Shown here: piece by piece, positions 13,501 to 25,600 of the stretch
Numbering within the stretch: the stretch's first letter is position 1
Layout: the number at the start of each line of letters is the position of its first letter
Assembly: GCA_016785225.1 (NCBI GenBank)
Contig: JAFBJZ010000781.1
Location: 3,906,001-3,970,000, forward strand
Length of the DNA stretch: 64,000 nucleotides
From: Psettodes erumei
Taxonomy: Eukaryota; Chordata; Actinopteri; Pleuronectiformes; Psettodidae
Direction: 5' to 3'
Made by a program: the position numbers and the translations under genes
Notes under the pieces: generated by a model
The model's input: only the letters and a program-made list of their open reading frames with translations
Databases searched by the model: none
Told to the model about the DNA's origin: nothing

Positions 13501-15023
13501 CCTCCTCAAAAAAAAGCCCGGCCACATAAATAATAAACAGCTCCGGTAGGTGCGAGACCTGGGTCCTCGGAGGGAAAGTGCAGCGCGCACAATGCTCGGC
13601 CCGACCCGCCGCTGATCTACTGAAGATGCCGCGGCTCCGCGAGCCCCGTTGCCCCCGCGGAGCCGTTTAAAACGCGGCGCCGCAGAGCAACGGCTTGCAG
13701 ATGCCAATTACATAAGGATTACGCTGGGGGAGGGTTAACAGGCAGAGGCTTTGGTAGAATAATGCTGCGTAAAAGTGCAGCCTGCGTGACGCTTCCGTCC
13801 AGCGTGCTTTGCCCTGCGGTCGTGAGAGTGCAAATGCATCAAAAGGGGCAACCCTGCCGTTTAAATGCACGCTGTATACGGCTGGATTTTTATGTATTAT
13901 TTACATGACCCAGTGCTAGTAAATACTACGCAAATGACTGACACAAACGACGGTAGGTGATGTCAAAATGGGTTGAAATGGAGAAGGAACCTGCGAGCCT
14001 ACCTCTCATTCCCGGGCTGGAACTCGGAGAGCAGGGACGGCCGGCGGCGGTGAGGCTGCGCCAGGTGGGAACTGTAATCCCTGGCATGAGAGTGGTAGTC
14101 GACCAGTCCCACCTCCTGCAACACAGACAGCAAAACCTTTTTCAGCGCTGACCTTTACTCTATGAGAATGATGCCAAGACCCCTCGATGAAAAAAATGAT
14201 ATTATAATACACATTACCCTGTTATAATATATATTTTCGCCCATCCCCTGCCTTGTTTCCTCTGTAACATCCAGCCCTTTTCTTTGCCGCTCTCATATCT
14301 CACACCGGTAGTGTAACCCATACAACTACTGTAAACTTGTGCCTCTGCCAATCAGGGATGGCGGGACACAGCCCATCAACCCTCATCTCCTACCGAATGT
14401 GATGACAAGAGGGAGTGGCAGGATTAAACCGCATGTGCAGCTGTGGGGATCCTGGGGGGTAAGCCTCGGATTCTCCCGCCACACGAGAACAAAAAAAGAG
14501 GGGAGGGGGCTCGTAAACACCGCAGGTCACAGAATGGACTCGTGCGTCGCTCGGAGGCCTCTTCTTTGAAGCACAGACGGCTTCGCCCGTGATATGCAGA
14601 AGAAAGTAATCTGGATAATTAGGAGATGTGGGTGGAAATAATGGCGAGGCCTTAACGTGACTCCGCGATGACAACATGAACTTTCAACTCGGACGTCTAA
14701 TGAGGATTCTGTGTGCGATCCTTTGTGACCTGGGAATGTTTCTGTTGGAAAAACACCAGTGGGGGCCCCTGGGGTCAGACCCTCTCCAGTGGCTCAGAGT
14801 AATCCCCTGTTTAGTAAATATGCGGCAAGCGGGCAAAGCCCACTTGATCTGCAGCTACAGTAAAATCTCTGAAACAGGTGGCGCCATTAAACGCAGCGTG
14901 CGGCGGCCCCCTTACCGTGTGTGCCCTTTGCAGCTGCAGCGGTAGAGCGGCCGGGTTCGGCAGGTGCCGCGAGTCCAGGCCCGTCCTCCGGCCCGGCGGC
15001 ACCGACTGGGGATGAGAGGACAT
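940..15023 (-). CDS. ncor2: Nuclear receptor corepressor 2 (SMRT), N-terminal coding part, 5 exons
   Basis: The coding exons are 15023-14916, 14115-14003, 9353-9176, 4910-4728 and 1053-940. They join in frame to 696 nt (232 residues), and the gene continues left of the window. NCOR2 is a nuclear scaffold that recruits HDAC3, TBL1 and GPS2 to unliganded nuclear receptors. Visible landmarks are a RRRPSLLSEFQPGNER block, a KRPRLE block and the helical stretch SKEELIQNMDRVDREITMVE followed by QQISKL, which in the family binds GPS2/TBL1 as part of repression domain 1. The last block is KHRSLVQIIYDENR. ITMVEQQISKL and GKLEPISPVSP fit human NCOR2 better than NCOR1. Every junction has AG/GT borders and matching phase. 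The start lies in a strong context (GCGCCACCATGTC). The region is CpG-rich and contains (CA)n repeats close to the last exon. Identification is from remembered human sequence and is strong. Confidence 0.95.
2448..2478 (-). repeat. CCCCCAA tandem tract / G-quadruplex motif on the minus strand
   Basis: The plus strand reads cccccc then three aaccccc units. The minus (transcribed) strand therefore has four G-runs of 5-6 separated by TT, which satisfies the usual intramolecular quadruplex pattern. Confidence 0.9.
4158..4343 (+). repeat. Unnamed interspersed repeat, copy A
   Basis: This segment is clearly related, in the same orientation, to 53779-53941. Shared blocks include gggactgccggcttctgca (gggaatgctgcctcctgca in B), ctcatcaactgatctcaatc, agaggtcgccatggtga and aacagagggaga. 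I cannot assign it to a named family. It has no visible terminal inverted repeats or target-site duplications. A 136-codon plus-strand ORF over it looks incidental. Confidence 0.8.
4728..4910 (-). CDS. ncor2: ncor2 coding exon 4 (GPS2/TBL1-binding helix)
   Basis: The exon is 183 nt (61 codons, phase 0 at both ends), with acceptor cgtag and donor CAG|GTCTGC. It encodes GKLEPISPVSPVHMDPDLDL, then FSKEELIQNMDRVDREITMV and EQQISKLRKKQ. The heptad-like helix is part of repression domain 1, which contacts GPS2 and TBL1 in the family. This is the exon that most clearly separates NCOR2 from NCOR1. Confidence 0.96.
6695..6722. repeat. (CA)14 microsatellite
   Basis: A perfect CA run within an ncor2 intron. 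Confidence 0.97.
8667..8691. repeat. (TG)12 microsatellite
   Basis: A perfect TG run within an ncor2 intron, followed by a T run. Confidence 0.97.
9176..9353 (-). CDS. ncor2: ncor2 coding exon 3
   Basis: The exon is 178 nt. The split Arg codon (AG|A) is completed here. It then encodes GQEQHIRYEHIYLTEPSSQS and EVEYAEVKRPRLEMGPESLL, ending GGAEEMAK before GTCAG. The KRPRLE-PxxLLRPS pattern matches human NCOR2, KRPRLELLPDPLLRPS from memory. Confidence 0.92.
9354..14002 (-). other. ncor2: ncor2 intron between coding exons 2 and 3
   Basis: This is 4.6 kb with no exon recognised. It contains the long (CA)32 tract at 10440-10503 and CpG-dense segments around 12.6-13.9 kb. Confidence 0.75.
10440..10503. 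repeat. (CA)32 microsatellite
   Basis: This is a perfect CA dinucleotide run in an ncor2 intron and the longest microsatellite in the window. Confidence 0.98.
14003..14115 (-). CDS. ncor2: ncor2 coding exon 2
   Basis: The exon is 113 nt with acceptor ttgcag and donor AGAG|GTAGGC. It encodes EVGLVDYHSHARDYSSHLAQ followed by PHRRRPSLLSEFQPGNE, with the last two bases starting an Arg codon. The RRRPSLLSEFQPG block is shared by NCOR1 and NCOR2 from memory. It enters in phase 0 and leaves in phase 2. Confidence 0.93.
14116..14915 (-). other. ncor2: ncor2 intron between coding exons 1 and 2
   Basis: This 800-nt intron has good borders (ACG|GTAAG and ttgcag|GAG). It contains a 9-bp inverted repeat at 14199-14230, about 85-115 nt upstream of the acceptor. 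Nothing else was recognised. Confidence 0.85.
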
Positions 15024-15114
15024 GGTGGCGCAGCCGCTTCCTCTACAGGCAGGAAGTGGGTGTGGTCGCAGAGCAGACGCCGCGCATTATTGGCCGTTTC
15101 TCTTAGCCAGAAAC
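14916..15114 (-). CDS. ncor2: ncor2 first coding exon (5' UTR 15114-15024, CDS 15023-14916)
   Basis: The acceptor cttcctctgcag ends at 15115. It is followed by 91 nt of 5' UTR and then ATG at 15023-15021 in a Kozak context. The 36 codons read MSSHPQSVPPGRRTGLDSRH, then LPNPAALPLQLQRAHT. The donor is ACG|GTAAG. The ending QRAHT corresponds to human ARTHT at the same exon junction. The phase at the donor is 0. Confidence 0.93.
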
Positions 15115-17683
15115 CTGCAGAGGAAGATAGAAAAAAATAAAACATGAGTCATGAGACTATTTTTTTTTTTTTTTGCAGCTGAGAAACAGACGAATCACAT
15201 CGGACAGCATCATATCTGCACAGACCGCCGCATGAAACATTGCGCAACCCGCACAGCCGCTGCTCGGAAACAATCCGATGTTTTCTGGCTCGGACTCCCG
15301 GAGCAGTTACAGATGAAAGCGCGCGTCTGTCTGCTCCGGATATCGGCGTGTCATCGCCTCCCTACCACAGCTGCCCCCCCCCCGCCGTCGCTCCTCGCGA
15401 AGGAGCGCGAGTCCCCCGCACCTGCTGGAGCGGGCCGCTCCCTCGCTGCCTGCTGAATGAGCCTCTGTGGGCTCGCGGGTGGAGGCCAGGCCGAGCGAAA
15501 CCGAAAATACTCCGCGCTCAGTGGGGCTTCAGAGGCTGTGTGAATAACTCGGGCGACAGATAGAGACGCGGGCCGCCACTACATTTTAATTCCGGATGAC
15601 ATTCTGCTGACCGGAATGTGTGAGTGTCATGTACCGAGCAAAAATAAAGATAAGTTAATACAGCAACACCCCCGTGAAACCCTCTCCGCAAACTGGTCTG
15701 AGGTCTGGGGGTCCTCCCTCAGAGTAGATTCACCAGATGTCATTTCCTGTATTCTTGTGCCTTCTAACAGGTGGTTTAGTATTTTTATGTAGTGAGAATT
15801 TTTTTTATTTGGGTGATTTCATGGAGAGGAGAACTTGGCCCCGGATCACACGTTTGAAAAAGGAACCGATTTGATGACTGATTCAGCCCCGTCCTCGATA
15901 ATAAGCACTCGCAGTTGAGGATCTCTAAAAACCTGCGTGCAGTTTTTCCTCTTCTCCTAAATGTGCAAATTTAACGCCATCGAATCAATGAGTGGAGTGG
16001 AGGGGACGACAGCGGGGCCCATGCCCATTCTCCAATAACATCCTCCAACATCACAAAAAGGTGGATTATGCCGTTCGTCGGTTATCTTGGCGGCTTTGTT
16101 TACGCATGTAATCCTGCTACTGAGATGCACTCCACATCAGTACTTCATCAGCTGGAGGGTAATAAGGGCGCGGCCTACGCCTTTCAAATACGTGAAAACG
16201 ATTTGAGGCTGAGTTTGAACTCATCTTCAGACAAATGTCTGACAGGCACGTTGCCTGCTCGACACGCTGACTGACTCAGAGAAGACGCTCCGCATCGAAA
16301 TTCACGACTCGTTGAGCGATCCCGCCCGCGTGAGCCGAGCCCCCTTTTTCAGACAAGACAACAAAGTCACGTTCAGGGGCGGCCGCAAACAAAACGTGCT
16401 GCTGGAACAAGGGTCTCATCTGAAGTCACTACCAGTGATAGTGCGTGAAACCCAGAGCTGCGCTGCAGTAATAAATCACATAAACTCCCTCCTCTGTTTT
16501 TTCCCCACCACTTTGCATTCATCTCAACATTACCTGATGTTAGCATGGGATTTTTGTAACCAACAGCAACAGGCGAATGAACTGTGAACATTGAGTTCAA
16601 TTTCCGGAGGTTTACAACTTCCGAAACATTTCGCGTGTGATTCACCTGGACCAGGTCTTTGCCAAAAGCCTCTGTGTCTGCCTGAACAACCCTCATATAA
16701 TGTGACCGCGACGCTCCTGATTCATTTACAACAGCTACGCAGATTACAGCGAACGCAGACAAAACATTGCAGCAACAGCTGCGCAATAACGATTCAATTG
16801 TCAGATCCGAGAATAACAATAACAAGCCGATGAGTCATTTACAGTAAATGTATCTGCACTGCATTTGGGTCAACCCCCATGTAGACAATCGTCCAACCAG
16901 ATACCAGGCAGCAGCAATAGGTGGGAAACAGGAAAATAAAAAACACATTAAAATCACACATGGTTGGATAACAGGTTGATCATTTGCGAACTGAAGACAC
17001 CCGTCCAACTTCAAATTCATTTTGTCCCGTAAACACATTGTTGGCATTCAGCGGCGCCTGCAGACACACGCCGTGCGCGTTCTGCTTCCTCAGGCGCTCC
17101 ACAAAGCCCGTGGTAGTAGCAGCAGCCGGACTGATGCTCGTGATACGTGTCCCCGTGACTCCTGCCAACACAGAAATCAGGACTCCTGCCACTTGTATGA
17201 GCCGGTGACTAATGACACCTCCCGCTCATAGCTCATGTTTCAGCAGCGCGGGAGGCGCGCTACAAAATAGGCGCTCTCAGCGTGGCACCGATCGAAATCT
17301 CGCCAAGACGGCCGAGCGCTCTGGGTGCGCCGCAATTTTCTTAACTGAATGGAAAGAGCCGGGCCTCTGGAAGAAAAACAACCCCGATGCTTTTTAACTC
17401 GACACCACAATGAATGAGATTCGACACTTAATTTAATTGCATATTCCACTCTGGGGTTTTTTTTCTTCCAAAATAAAGAGTATCTCAATGTAAATGATAA
17501 ATGAAATAATAAAATCCTAAAAAATAATATAGTAAAAGCACAACAAGAAATGTTAAATAGTATCTTTAAAAATTGTTCAGAGAATATCTGAAAGTTTGTT
17601 TTCTATTTCGATCTTGTTACAACACAAAAGTGTTTAATTTATTATTTAATTTTGACTTGTGATGCCAACTCTCAGTCCACAAT

Positions 17684-17761
17684 GCGCGGACCGCTTGGAC
17701 CAGTCCGCGCCCACGTGGGTCCACTGTTGGACGTCCATATTCCCGGCCGTAAGTGCACTTA
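17684..17761. repeat. Cluster of short palindromes
   Basis: Within 78 bp there are GCGCGGAC...GTCCGCGC (17684-17691/17703-17710), CCCACGTGGG (17710-17719), GTCCACTGTTGGAC (17718-17731, a 5-bp stem) and TAAGTGCACTTA (17750-17761). Confidence 0.85.
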
Positions 17762-18748
17762 CGCCTCACGCTGTATTGCGCTGCAATGCAAAGTGGGAGT
17801 GCACTCAGCTCTGCTGCGGGTGATTACTAAACAGAAGCAGCTCGTGCAGCTCCACTTCAAACCGCACAGACTGGCTTTATCCCTTATCTGTTTTTGTGCT
17901 GTTTGGTCAAACAAAGTAGCGCTTCCTCTCGCTGTGGGGGGGGGCGTCACTATAATGTTTACGCGTGAGCGTCCGGCTGAAGCATGAACAGAAGCGCGTC
18001 CGCGTACCACGTTCCCGTCCGACGGCAAGCGGACGCCATGAAAGTGGCCTTTCAGGGGAGCGCAGCTGTCTGCTCGCTTCTCCGCGACGGGGGAGTCGAT
18101 CGGCATTAGGCGGGAAAATCCATCATCTCTTTAAAAAAAAAAAAGTGCGGCTGCATGAACATAAGCGCCTGTGCTGTCATATGCAACTTGTACGTGGGTA
18201 AGGACGACAACTGGGACACACAATCAACAGCGCTGTTGATGGGAATACACGATCAAACTGTCAATAAAAAACTACAGAAAACTAAAACAATAACACTGGG
18301 TCAAACTAAGTGCCAGTGGTTGTCTACATACTGGGTAACATTAGCTTATTAGCATAGTCAACTCCATCCATTTGTGGCCCTACAGTTCCTGTTAGTGGTT
18401 GTGAGTGAGGAGCTCTGCAGCCAGTAACGAACACGCACTTTCTAACGGCACCACGGAGCTGAAACCAGATGACACCGCACGTCGCCGACATCACTGGCAC
18501 AGCATGGCATGGCAGAGTGAGCGTCTCCTTCGCCTGACTCGTGGCCGCACAAAGAGGGGCACTATCTGCACTTCCTTCCTGCCCAACCGTCACAAACGCA
18601 GAGCGTCACGTGGCTTCGGCGGCTCTGGTTTTTGAAGGAGCCGCCGACCCAACGCTTGGCCTTCCTGCCGCGCGGTCTCCACTCTGGCTTCAAACGAAGC
18701 CGGCGCTCGTCTCTGGTCGGACGCCGATCGTCGCGCCTCGCGAAGGGA

Positions 18749-18780
18749 AGCGCTGAGGCGTCTGAGTGCGTCTCAGCGCT
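18749..18780. repeat. Inverted repeat (9-12 bp stem)
   Basis: AGCGCTGAG at 18749-18757 is the reverse complement of CTCAGCGCT at 18772-18780. The stem extends by two or more pairs past one G-T position. It is in the CpG-rich ncor2 intron. Confidence 0.85.
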
Positions 18781-19279
18781 GGCGGAATACTAGTCGGGTA
18801 GAGAGGGAAAAAAAACGCGACATCGACACAAACACGCTCCACAAAAAGGCAGCAAAAGAGAGCGGCGAGACAAAGAGAGGTAGAGATAAGCCGTCCTCCT
18901 CGGACGCCTCTCTTTGATGGCCGTCCAGTCCGGAGAGATTCCCCTGAGACGGAGGAAAACAAATCTGAGGGCGGTCACAAGATCGGAGGACCAAAAAAAA
19001 AAAAAACCTGAATCAAGATGAGAGGGCCAGCACAATGAGGGGGCTTTGACATAAACTCTGAGGCGAATGGGGCCTTCCAGACGAGAGGCTAAACACATGC
19101 ACTGGCACCGCTACAGACACCCACAGGCAAGTCGGTGGCTCGCTGCCAAGCTCCGCGAATGAACCCAGTCACCTCGCTCCCTCGCTCCAGCGCGCGCTCG
19201 TCTTCTCCGCAGCGTAGAGCGGGCCTCAGCCTTCAGCGGCGCGAGGCAGCGCTTTCACCCCACCCCTGCCCCCAGCCCC

Positions 19280-19300
19280 CTCTCTCTCTCTCTCTCTCTC
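19280..19300. repeat. (TC)10 microsatellite
   Basis: A perfect TC run preceded by a C-rich tract. Confidence 0.95.
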
Positions 19301-22300
19301 GATTTTAGGAATGGCTGTGGAAATACTAGCGAGGAGCGCGCAGAGCGACTCCCGGCCTGCCAAGGAGAGCAGGAGGCTGACTGCAAAGTTTAATTCGACT
19401 GACATAAACAGTTAATCGACTCGGTAGCTCGTCGGTCCAGGTCCGGAAGCGGCGCGAGAGATTCAACAGCCTCCGACAGATTTTTTTGATAACGGCCCTG
19501 ACGGGACCGAGACTCCGATCGGCCCAGGACTGCGGCGGCAATAACTCACTGTTAATTATATGCCCAGAAGAAAGAAGAAAAAAAAAACATTTAGCCAGTT
19601 CTGACACAGGAGAGAAAACACATTAGAGCTCTGAGCTGTCGAACAAGGACGTCTGCAATTACCGCGGCCGCAGGGAGAGGTGACGGCTCCGTCCGAGGGC
19701 GCGGGGGCTGTTGCGGGAAGGCGGATGAGGGCACCGCGGCGGGCGTGATGCTCGGTCTGGGAACAACATCAGGAGTCTATAAAGCGGCGCCCCCGGAGAG
19801 CCGCGCTCAGGCTCAGGGGCTGCTAGGACTCTCAACCCAGGAATGTGGCACCCTGTCAGGTCTCGTAAGGATTTATCTCCCTGGAGCCTCGTTACAGAAG
19901 GGCCCCGGACGAGGAGGCTCTCGCTCGCCCTCGGGGCTCGGCGCTGAACCGCTCGCAGACACCGTACTTGTTTGCGGGTGCTTGCTTTTGCAGCGAGAGG
20001 CGCAGAGGTCGCTTGAGGGTCCGAACGTTTTTAGAAACAAACGTGCCGACTTCATGAGGAACCGGAGGCCTTTTCCACCCGCGTCCGTGACCCTGACATC
20101 GGCTTCATCGCTCGGCCCAGTTGCTAATTGCTCCTCTCTCACTCCCCCCCTCCCCGTCCACCCACATTTAAACACGGAACCAAAGTTCTCACAAACGAAT
20201 CCACTGACCCTTCGGTATCTGGGCCTCGAGAGGTTTTTTTTAAGGTCAGGGTGCAAAACCAAGTTGAATCTACACGGTGAGCTCCTGGAGACCGACACTT
20301 AAGCCTTTTCCAAGTGACCTCACATGCTGTCTGTTTCATCGAAACTATCTGCAGAGTGTTCTGTAAGGCTGCCGTAGCCGGGGGCGCCGCCGAGCACGGC
20401 CTGTTTCTGATTTACATTTTTCTTAAGCGTTGTTCTGGACTGCTTTCGCAACAGGGGCCCAGTCCTTTACACTCCTGTACCTTAAATGGCACGACAGCGC
20501 ATTCCTCTCGGCCGTGCTCGTCAACAGCGGCGTGGCAGGAGCGACACTAATCAACACGCAGCACAGTAAAAGAGGAGGAAGTCGCAGTGCAACAGCCAGT
20601 AAAAATAAAATAAATTAACCTTTTGGGCGGCAACAGGAAAAAACCCATAGATCTGCCAAAACCCCGGCACAGTGCCCTTTCCACCGCCGAGCAGTCGCAC
20701 TCAAGACAACGCTGACAAGGTAAAATGCCCTTTTCCTGGTAGACACATCACATTGACATTAAAAAAAGGGGGGGGGATCCACGCCGCACGGAGGCTGCGA
20801 CGTAAGACGCTCCGCTCAAACGCGGCAGACGAGATGAGCGCGTCCCCGGTGGTGCTGAAACACCCCGCGGTGCAGCGCGCCCTCGTCCCGTCAAAAAAAT
20901 ATTTTAATGGTGTCGCAGGAATCTGTTACTGGACAAAGAGGCGAGCTTGAGAGAGACTTACTAACAGGGAAGTGAAACCACATGGTACGGTGACAGAGAG
21001 GGGCTATAAAAAGCAGCAGGTGATATAATTATTATATGATATTATTGCCCGAGTGCCAGCTTGATGTACAGTGCGGCGTGGCTCCTGGCAGGCAGGCGGC
21101 TGGCGGTGGCGCCTGCTGTTAGCACCGAGCAGCGGGGGGGGGGGTGGGTGCCCCCCGCCTGCGCCCGCCGGCTCGATGCCTGCCTCGCCTCCGCTCAGCC
21201 CTCAAGACGGGAACTCTGTGGCCGGAATTGGCCCAAAAGAAAGAGGCGCGATCGGGTCCGTCGACCGCAGCCCGTCGAGCTGTTCCCGTCGAGCTGTTCG
21301 CGGCGAGCGTGACCGAGCGGCGTTTCCTGTTCGCGCCACGTAACACCTGCAACGAGTGATAATGAATGCGAAAAAGGAAGCAGTACCGAGGCGTAATATG
21401 GGACACATAGAAACCAGATGGTCGTCGTCGATGAATCCATCCCAAGCACGATTACAGATCTCAGCCGCACCTTGTGTACGTCATGTGTCGCGTTTGTTGC
21501 GTGAGAAACGGGGATTTGAAAGGGATCGGCCAACACAAACAGACTCGACACGGCCTCCGTATCGTGCCAGAAAGGACGCCTTCGCAGCAAAACAAAGAAA
21601 GCCCCGCACGGGGCACGGCAACGACACATCTCCGGGGACGTCCAGAAACTCATTTTGTGCGCCAAAGCTGAAGCGCTGTGATTTGCATTTGTATCTTTCG
21701 TTTAACGATCTCGGGGTAAGCGGCAGAAATACAGCGTTTTCATTACTGAACAAACCCCCAGGAATACGTGTAATGATGCGTTGCGTTTTAATTTTTCGCC
21801 ACACAACACAGCATTGATTTTGGCGGCGTTACCCTGAACCCTTGCGATTTCACGACTCGGGTTAATTTTGCAGCTTCGTTTAATAACGCGTCTTTTTATT
21901 TGCAGAAACGCGGCCGTTTTCTGCGCCGCAGAAGACGGACGAAGGCGGCAGGAGTCGGGACTGGACGGGCGAGCTGTCGGGGGAGCAGAGCGTGGGGGGA
22001 GCTGTGGCGTGGCTGGGCGGAGGCCCGGAATACGTCTCCTGTAATTGCAGGTAGGGTGAGCTGAAGAGAAACTTCTGTAATAATCCAGAGCTAAATGTAT
22101 TCATTGGATTTTTTTTTATCCCAAATGACAACTGTGAAAGGACAGGGCAAGTGTTGCAGCGTGAATGTGATTTTTTTCTTTTTGTAAATGTTATAACTGT
22201 AAAACCAACCAAAAGAAAGAGCCTGGCCACAAATCATGTACATGCTGGCACAAATCAAAAGGCATATTTCAGCTTTTCAGTCTATTATTAGTATTGTCTC

Positions 22301-22648
22301 AGCACATAGACTGTTAAAAGTGCATGGCTGACACGGAAGAGACGGGGGGGTTGGTGAACGGGGCCAGTGATTGGCCGGCCTGCACCTCCAGATGTGGTTG
22401 TCCAGCTGTATCCATGCTAGACAGTGGAGCAGCTATTGGATTTCCTGCCTGTCCCCCTGCTGCTTCAGCAACACTGTGTGAAATTACATAAGGCCCCCAC
22501 CACCACCAACTCCCCCCTCCCCCCTCCCAGCCGGCCGCCAAAGAAGTGGGGCCTTCACACGCTGCCTCAGCCAACTACGACTGCCTGTATCCATGGAGGC
22601 ACAGGCGCTCCACCACAACATGCCGAGGGATCGGACAGCCACTCCCTC

Positions 22649-22654
<6 letters not shown>

Positions 22655-22684
<30 letters not shown>
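22655..22684. repeat. (CA)15 microsatellite
   Basis: A perfect CA run in the large ncor2 intron. Confidence 0.96.
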
Positions 22685-22688
<4 letters not shown>

Positions 22689-25600
22689 CTGACACCACGG
22701 AGACACAGTTTACACAACCGCTCCGATTGATTCGCGACAACGATCAATTGCTGTTTGGGTGAATTCAATTATACTCCACCAATTTCGATCCCCGACTTCA
22801 ATAACATCGGTTTCTGCCGACGCGCCGTTCCTCGGGGACACACCCACATACAAAACACATTAAAAACACAAAGCCTTTGTGCATCTGTTTGGACAGCCGA
22901 GTAAATATTTGTGAAAAAAAGGCTGTAACCAACATTTCCAAAAGAATTCCTTCTGGGTGTTTCAACGACAGCAGCTGTTATCGCGGATTTCAGTTCCCTG
23001 TGTTAAAACACACACACGGAGTACAGTTGTGCGTGTCATGAAACAAATGACAGACGTGACGGACAACTCCCTCCGCGGCCTCGCCCGACGCCAACCTCTC
23101 TCAGGTCCCTGCGGCGCCGCATGTCCCCCACACGCCCGCCACATTCTACGTCTCTCTCTATATTAAAAGATCGATCGGATCGTTCCCATGAACGGAGATC
23201 GGTTTGAATCACAAGGCCGATTTTTTTTTTTTTTTTAAATCAGAGAGCTCCCCTCGACCTGCATCTGCCACCGGATCGTACGCTGGATCAAACGGTCGCA
23301 AGCAGATATTTTCCAAAACTTAAATCGCGGCGTGACAAAGTCTGTTTGCAAGATGTAGCCTGGGTATACAATGCTAGCATTCTTCAGCTGCGCCGCAAAA
23401 CTTCCAAAAACTGCACGGCAGTATTTGAGCTTGTGCCTTTTTTTTTATCTTGCTCTGTGAGTTTAATATTGTTCACAAGGCAAGAAGAAAATGTGTCTAA
23501 CCGAATCTCACTCTTACTCACACAAACGCTCTTTCATGGCTCGAGTATTCAGCAGGGCTGGAGATTCGATTTGATCCAGTAGTGATTCAGTTACATTAAT
23601 AAATAAGCAGCGTGGCACAATGCGCTCCTCAGAATTTTTCCTGTGAACTTAAAATTTCTTCAGCTTTAGACAATCGAGCGACCCTGCTGCTTCTCAGAAT
23701 GGAAACTGCGTGACGTGCCGAGCTGTAACCAAAACTCCCGGCTCTGAAGGACGCATTTCATCGGGAACTTGCAAAACGGTCGTAAAGTGGCACGCTAACA
23801 TCCCCGCATATGCATGAGGAGCACGTGTCGCTGCGTATTTTAAAAAAAAAATAATAATAATAAGAGTGCTGTGCCTCACAGCCACGCGTGGGCCATCAGC
23901 TGCAGACGCTTCAGCTCTGTACGGACGTCCGCTGTAATGATCGCTCGCAGACGGGCACAGGAACCGGCTCCAGAAATCTGCTGCTCGCCCGACAGCACGC
24001 ACGCCGTCCGCTTGACTTCGGCGGCGTCGCACCTCGCGGCCCGGAGACATCGCAGTATTCTTTTCGCTCTATCGACCTCGCGGGGTTTAAATCTCCGGCT
24101 TTGCTACGAGGTCGCCGGCATCAGCTGACCCGCCGCGAGTCAGTCCAGTAAACTCCGGTGGATCCGCGGGGCCTGTAATTACGCAGGTCCCAGATTACAG
24201 GACTGTCGCGACGACAGGCAGGTAACACAGACCGCCATCGACTGTGTTACTTCTTCGCTGAAAATAACCGTTTTGTGCACACTGTAATAATGCAACTTCC
24301 ACAAAGTAGACGTCTTAGCGAACTAAAACACCGACAAAAAGTAACCGCTCGGGCCAACGCTGGTCTTTTCAGAATGCAGAATGTTGGATTGTGCGCAAAA
24401 AAAATTGCGATTAACCAGGAAAGTGCATTTTTAATCCCATCAGATTTTTCAGACAAAACACTGTAATGCTTTAGAGAAGTGTGGTGGTTTTTGGGGAAAA
24501 AAAAGAAATCCATGTAGTCTCAACAAAGTAAAGTAAAACTCAACTCAACTTGAGTCACAGGATCAAAAAAAAGAAAGACATGAGCTGCTCCACCTGGTTT
24601 CCATCTCAAGTCAAACAATTTCATGGATTCATATCGCACTGATAATAAACTCATTACCCCCCAAAATAAGACAGAAACTGGAAATTGATCACTGATCAAA
24701 TGGGAACGATTACTAAAAAGGATGAATTGTTAATTAATGATGCCCCAAAATTGCTCTCAGCAGTTCCCCTTCGTACGGCACCGCACCAAATCCTCCTCAG
24801 CTCCGCACGCGACGCGCACGGCGTCCAAAATAACGACCGGCTCCGCTCTTAAAGCCAACCTGACATTCAGCTCTCCATCCCGAGGAGCAGGAAAAATAAA
24901 AAGCCAGGCGCTGCGCTCGTCTGCTGGGCTGACCTACTTCCTCCTCGCTGCCGCTGCTTAATTATTCAGCAGCTTTGAAAACGTCTTCTGTTTGGCAGCG
25001 TGCAACCCGAGCGCCCGTGTTCGCCCCTCGCGGCGGCGTCCTCGCAGACTTTCCATTTACGCGCGAGCGTACGTGCCGCTGTTTACGCGATGAGACGGAC
25101 GGCGCGTAGATCCGCAACACGTGGTTTGGAATTGTGGGCGGGGGAAGGCCGAGCGGAGGAAAAGCCCCAAATATTTCCCACCGCGGGGCCAGACGTCGCA
25201 CCAGCAGCTTCCATTGTTTTGTTTAGTTTTCATTTCGATTTGTTCCAAAACTGCATAGTCAGGGATCCCGTGCTCACTCCGCCCACGCAGGTACACCCTG
25301 ACCCGTAAACTCCGGAGGCGTTCCCGCCATTCCCCCCGCGACGCATCGCGAGGTCATCGGCGGCTCAAGCGCTTCTCCCGCCGCGCTTTCCAGAACGTGA
25401 AAAACACCAAATAGGCCGGAACGCAGCGGCGAAGTCGGCGCTAATCGGGGAGATAAAAATAACGCCACCCGCAGCTGCAGCAGACACGCAAGCGGGCGTA
25501 ACGTCCTCTAACGTGCTGTCATCTGCGTTGCGTAACAGAGTCAAGTGAATCACTTACCACAGAGCCACTTCTAATCTCTGCTAATCCACCGTCTGCCCCT

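Noticed and set aside
940..15023. NCOR1 as identity of the left gene
   Set aside because: GKLEPISPVSP...DPDLDLLPARFSKEELI and DREITMVEQQISKL agree with NCOR2. NCOR1 has different linker sequence and DREIAKVEQQILKL from memory.
19745..20302. 185-codon plus-strand ORF, the longest open frame outside known exons in the ncor2 intron
   Set aside because: No domain or family resemblance. It lies in CpG-rich DNA where stops are rare, and it has an overlapping long minus-strand frame. Treated as chance.
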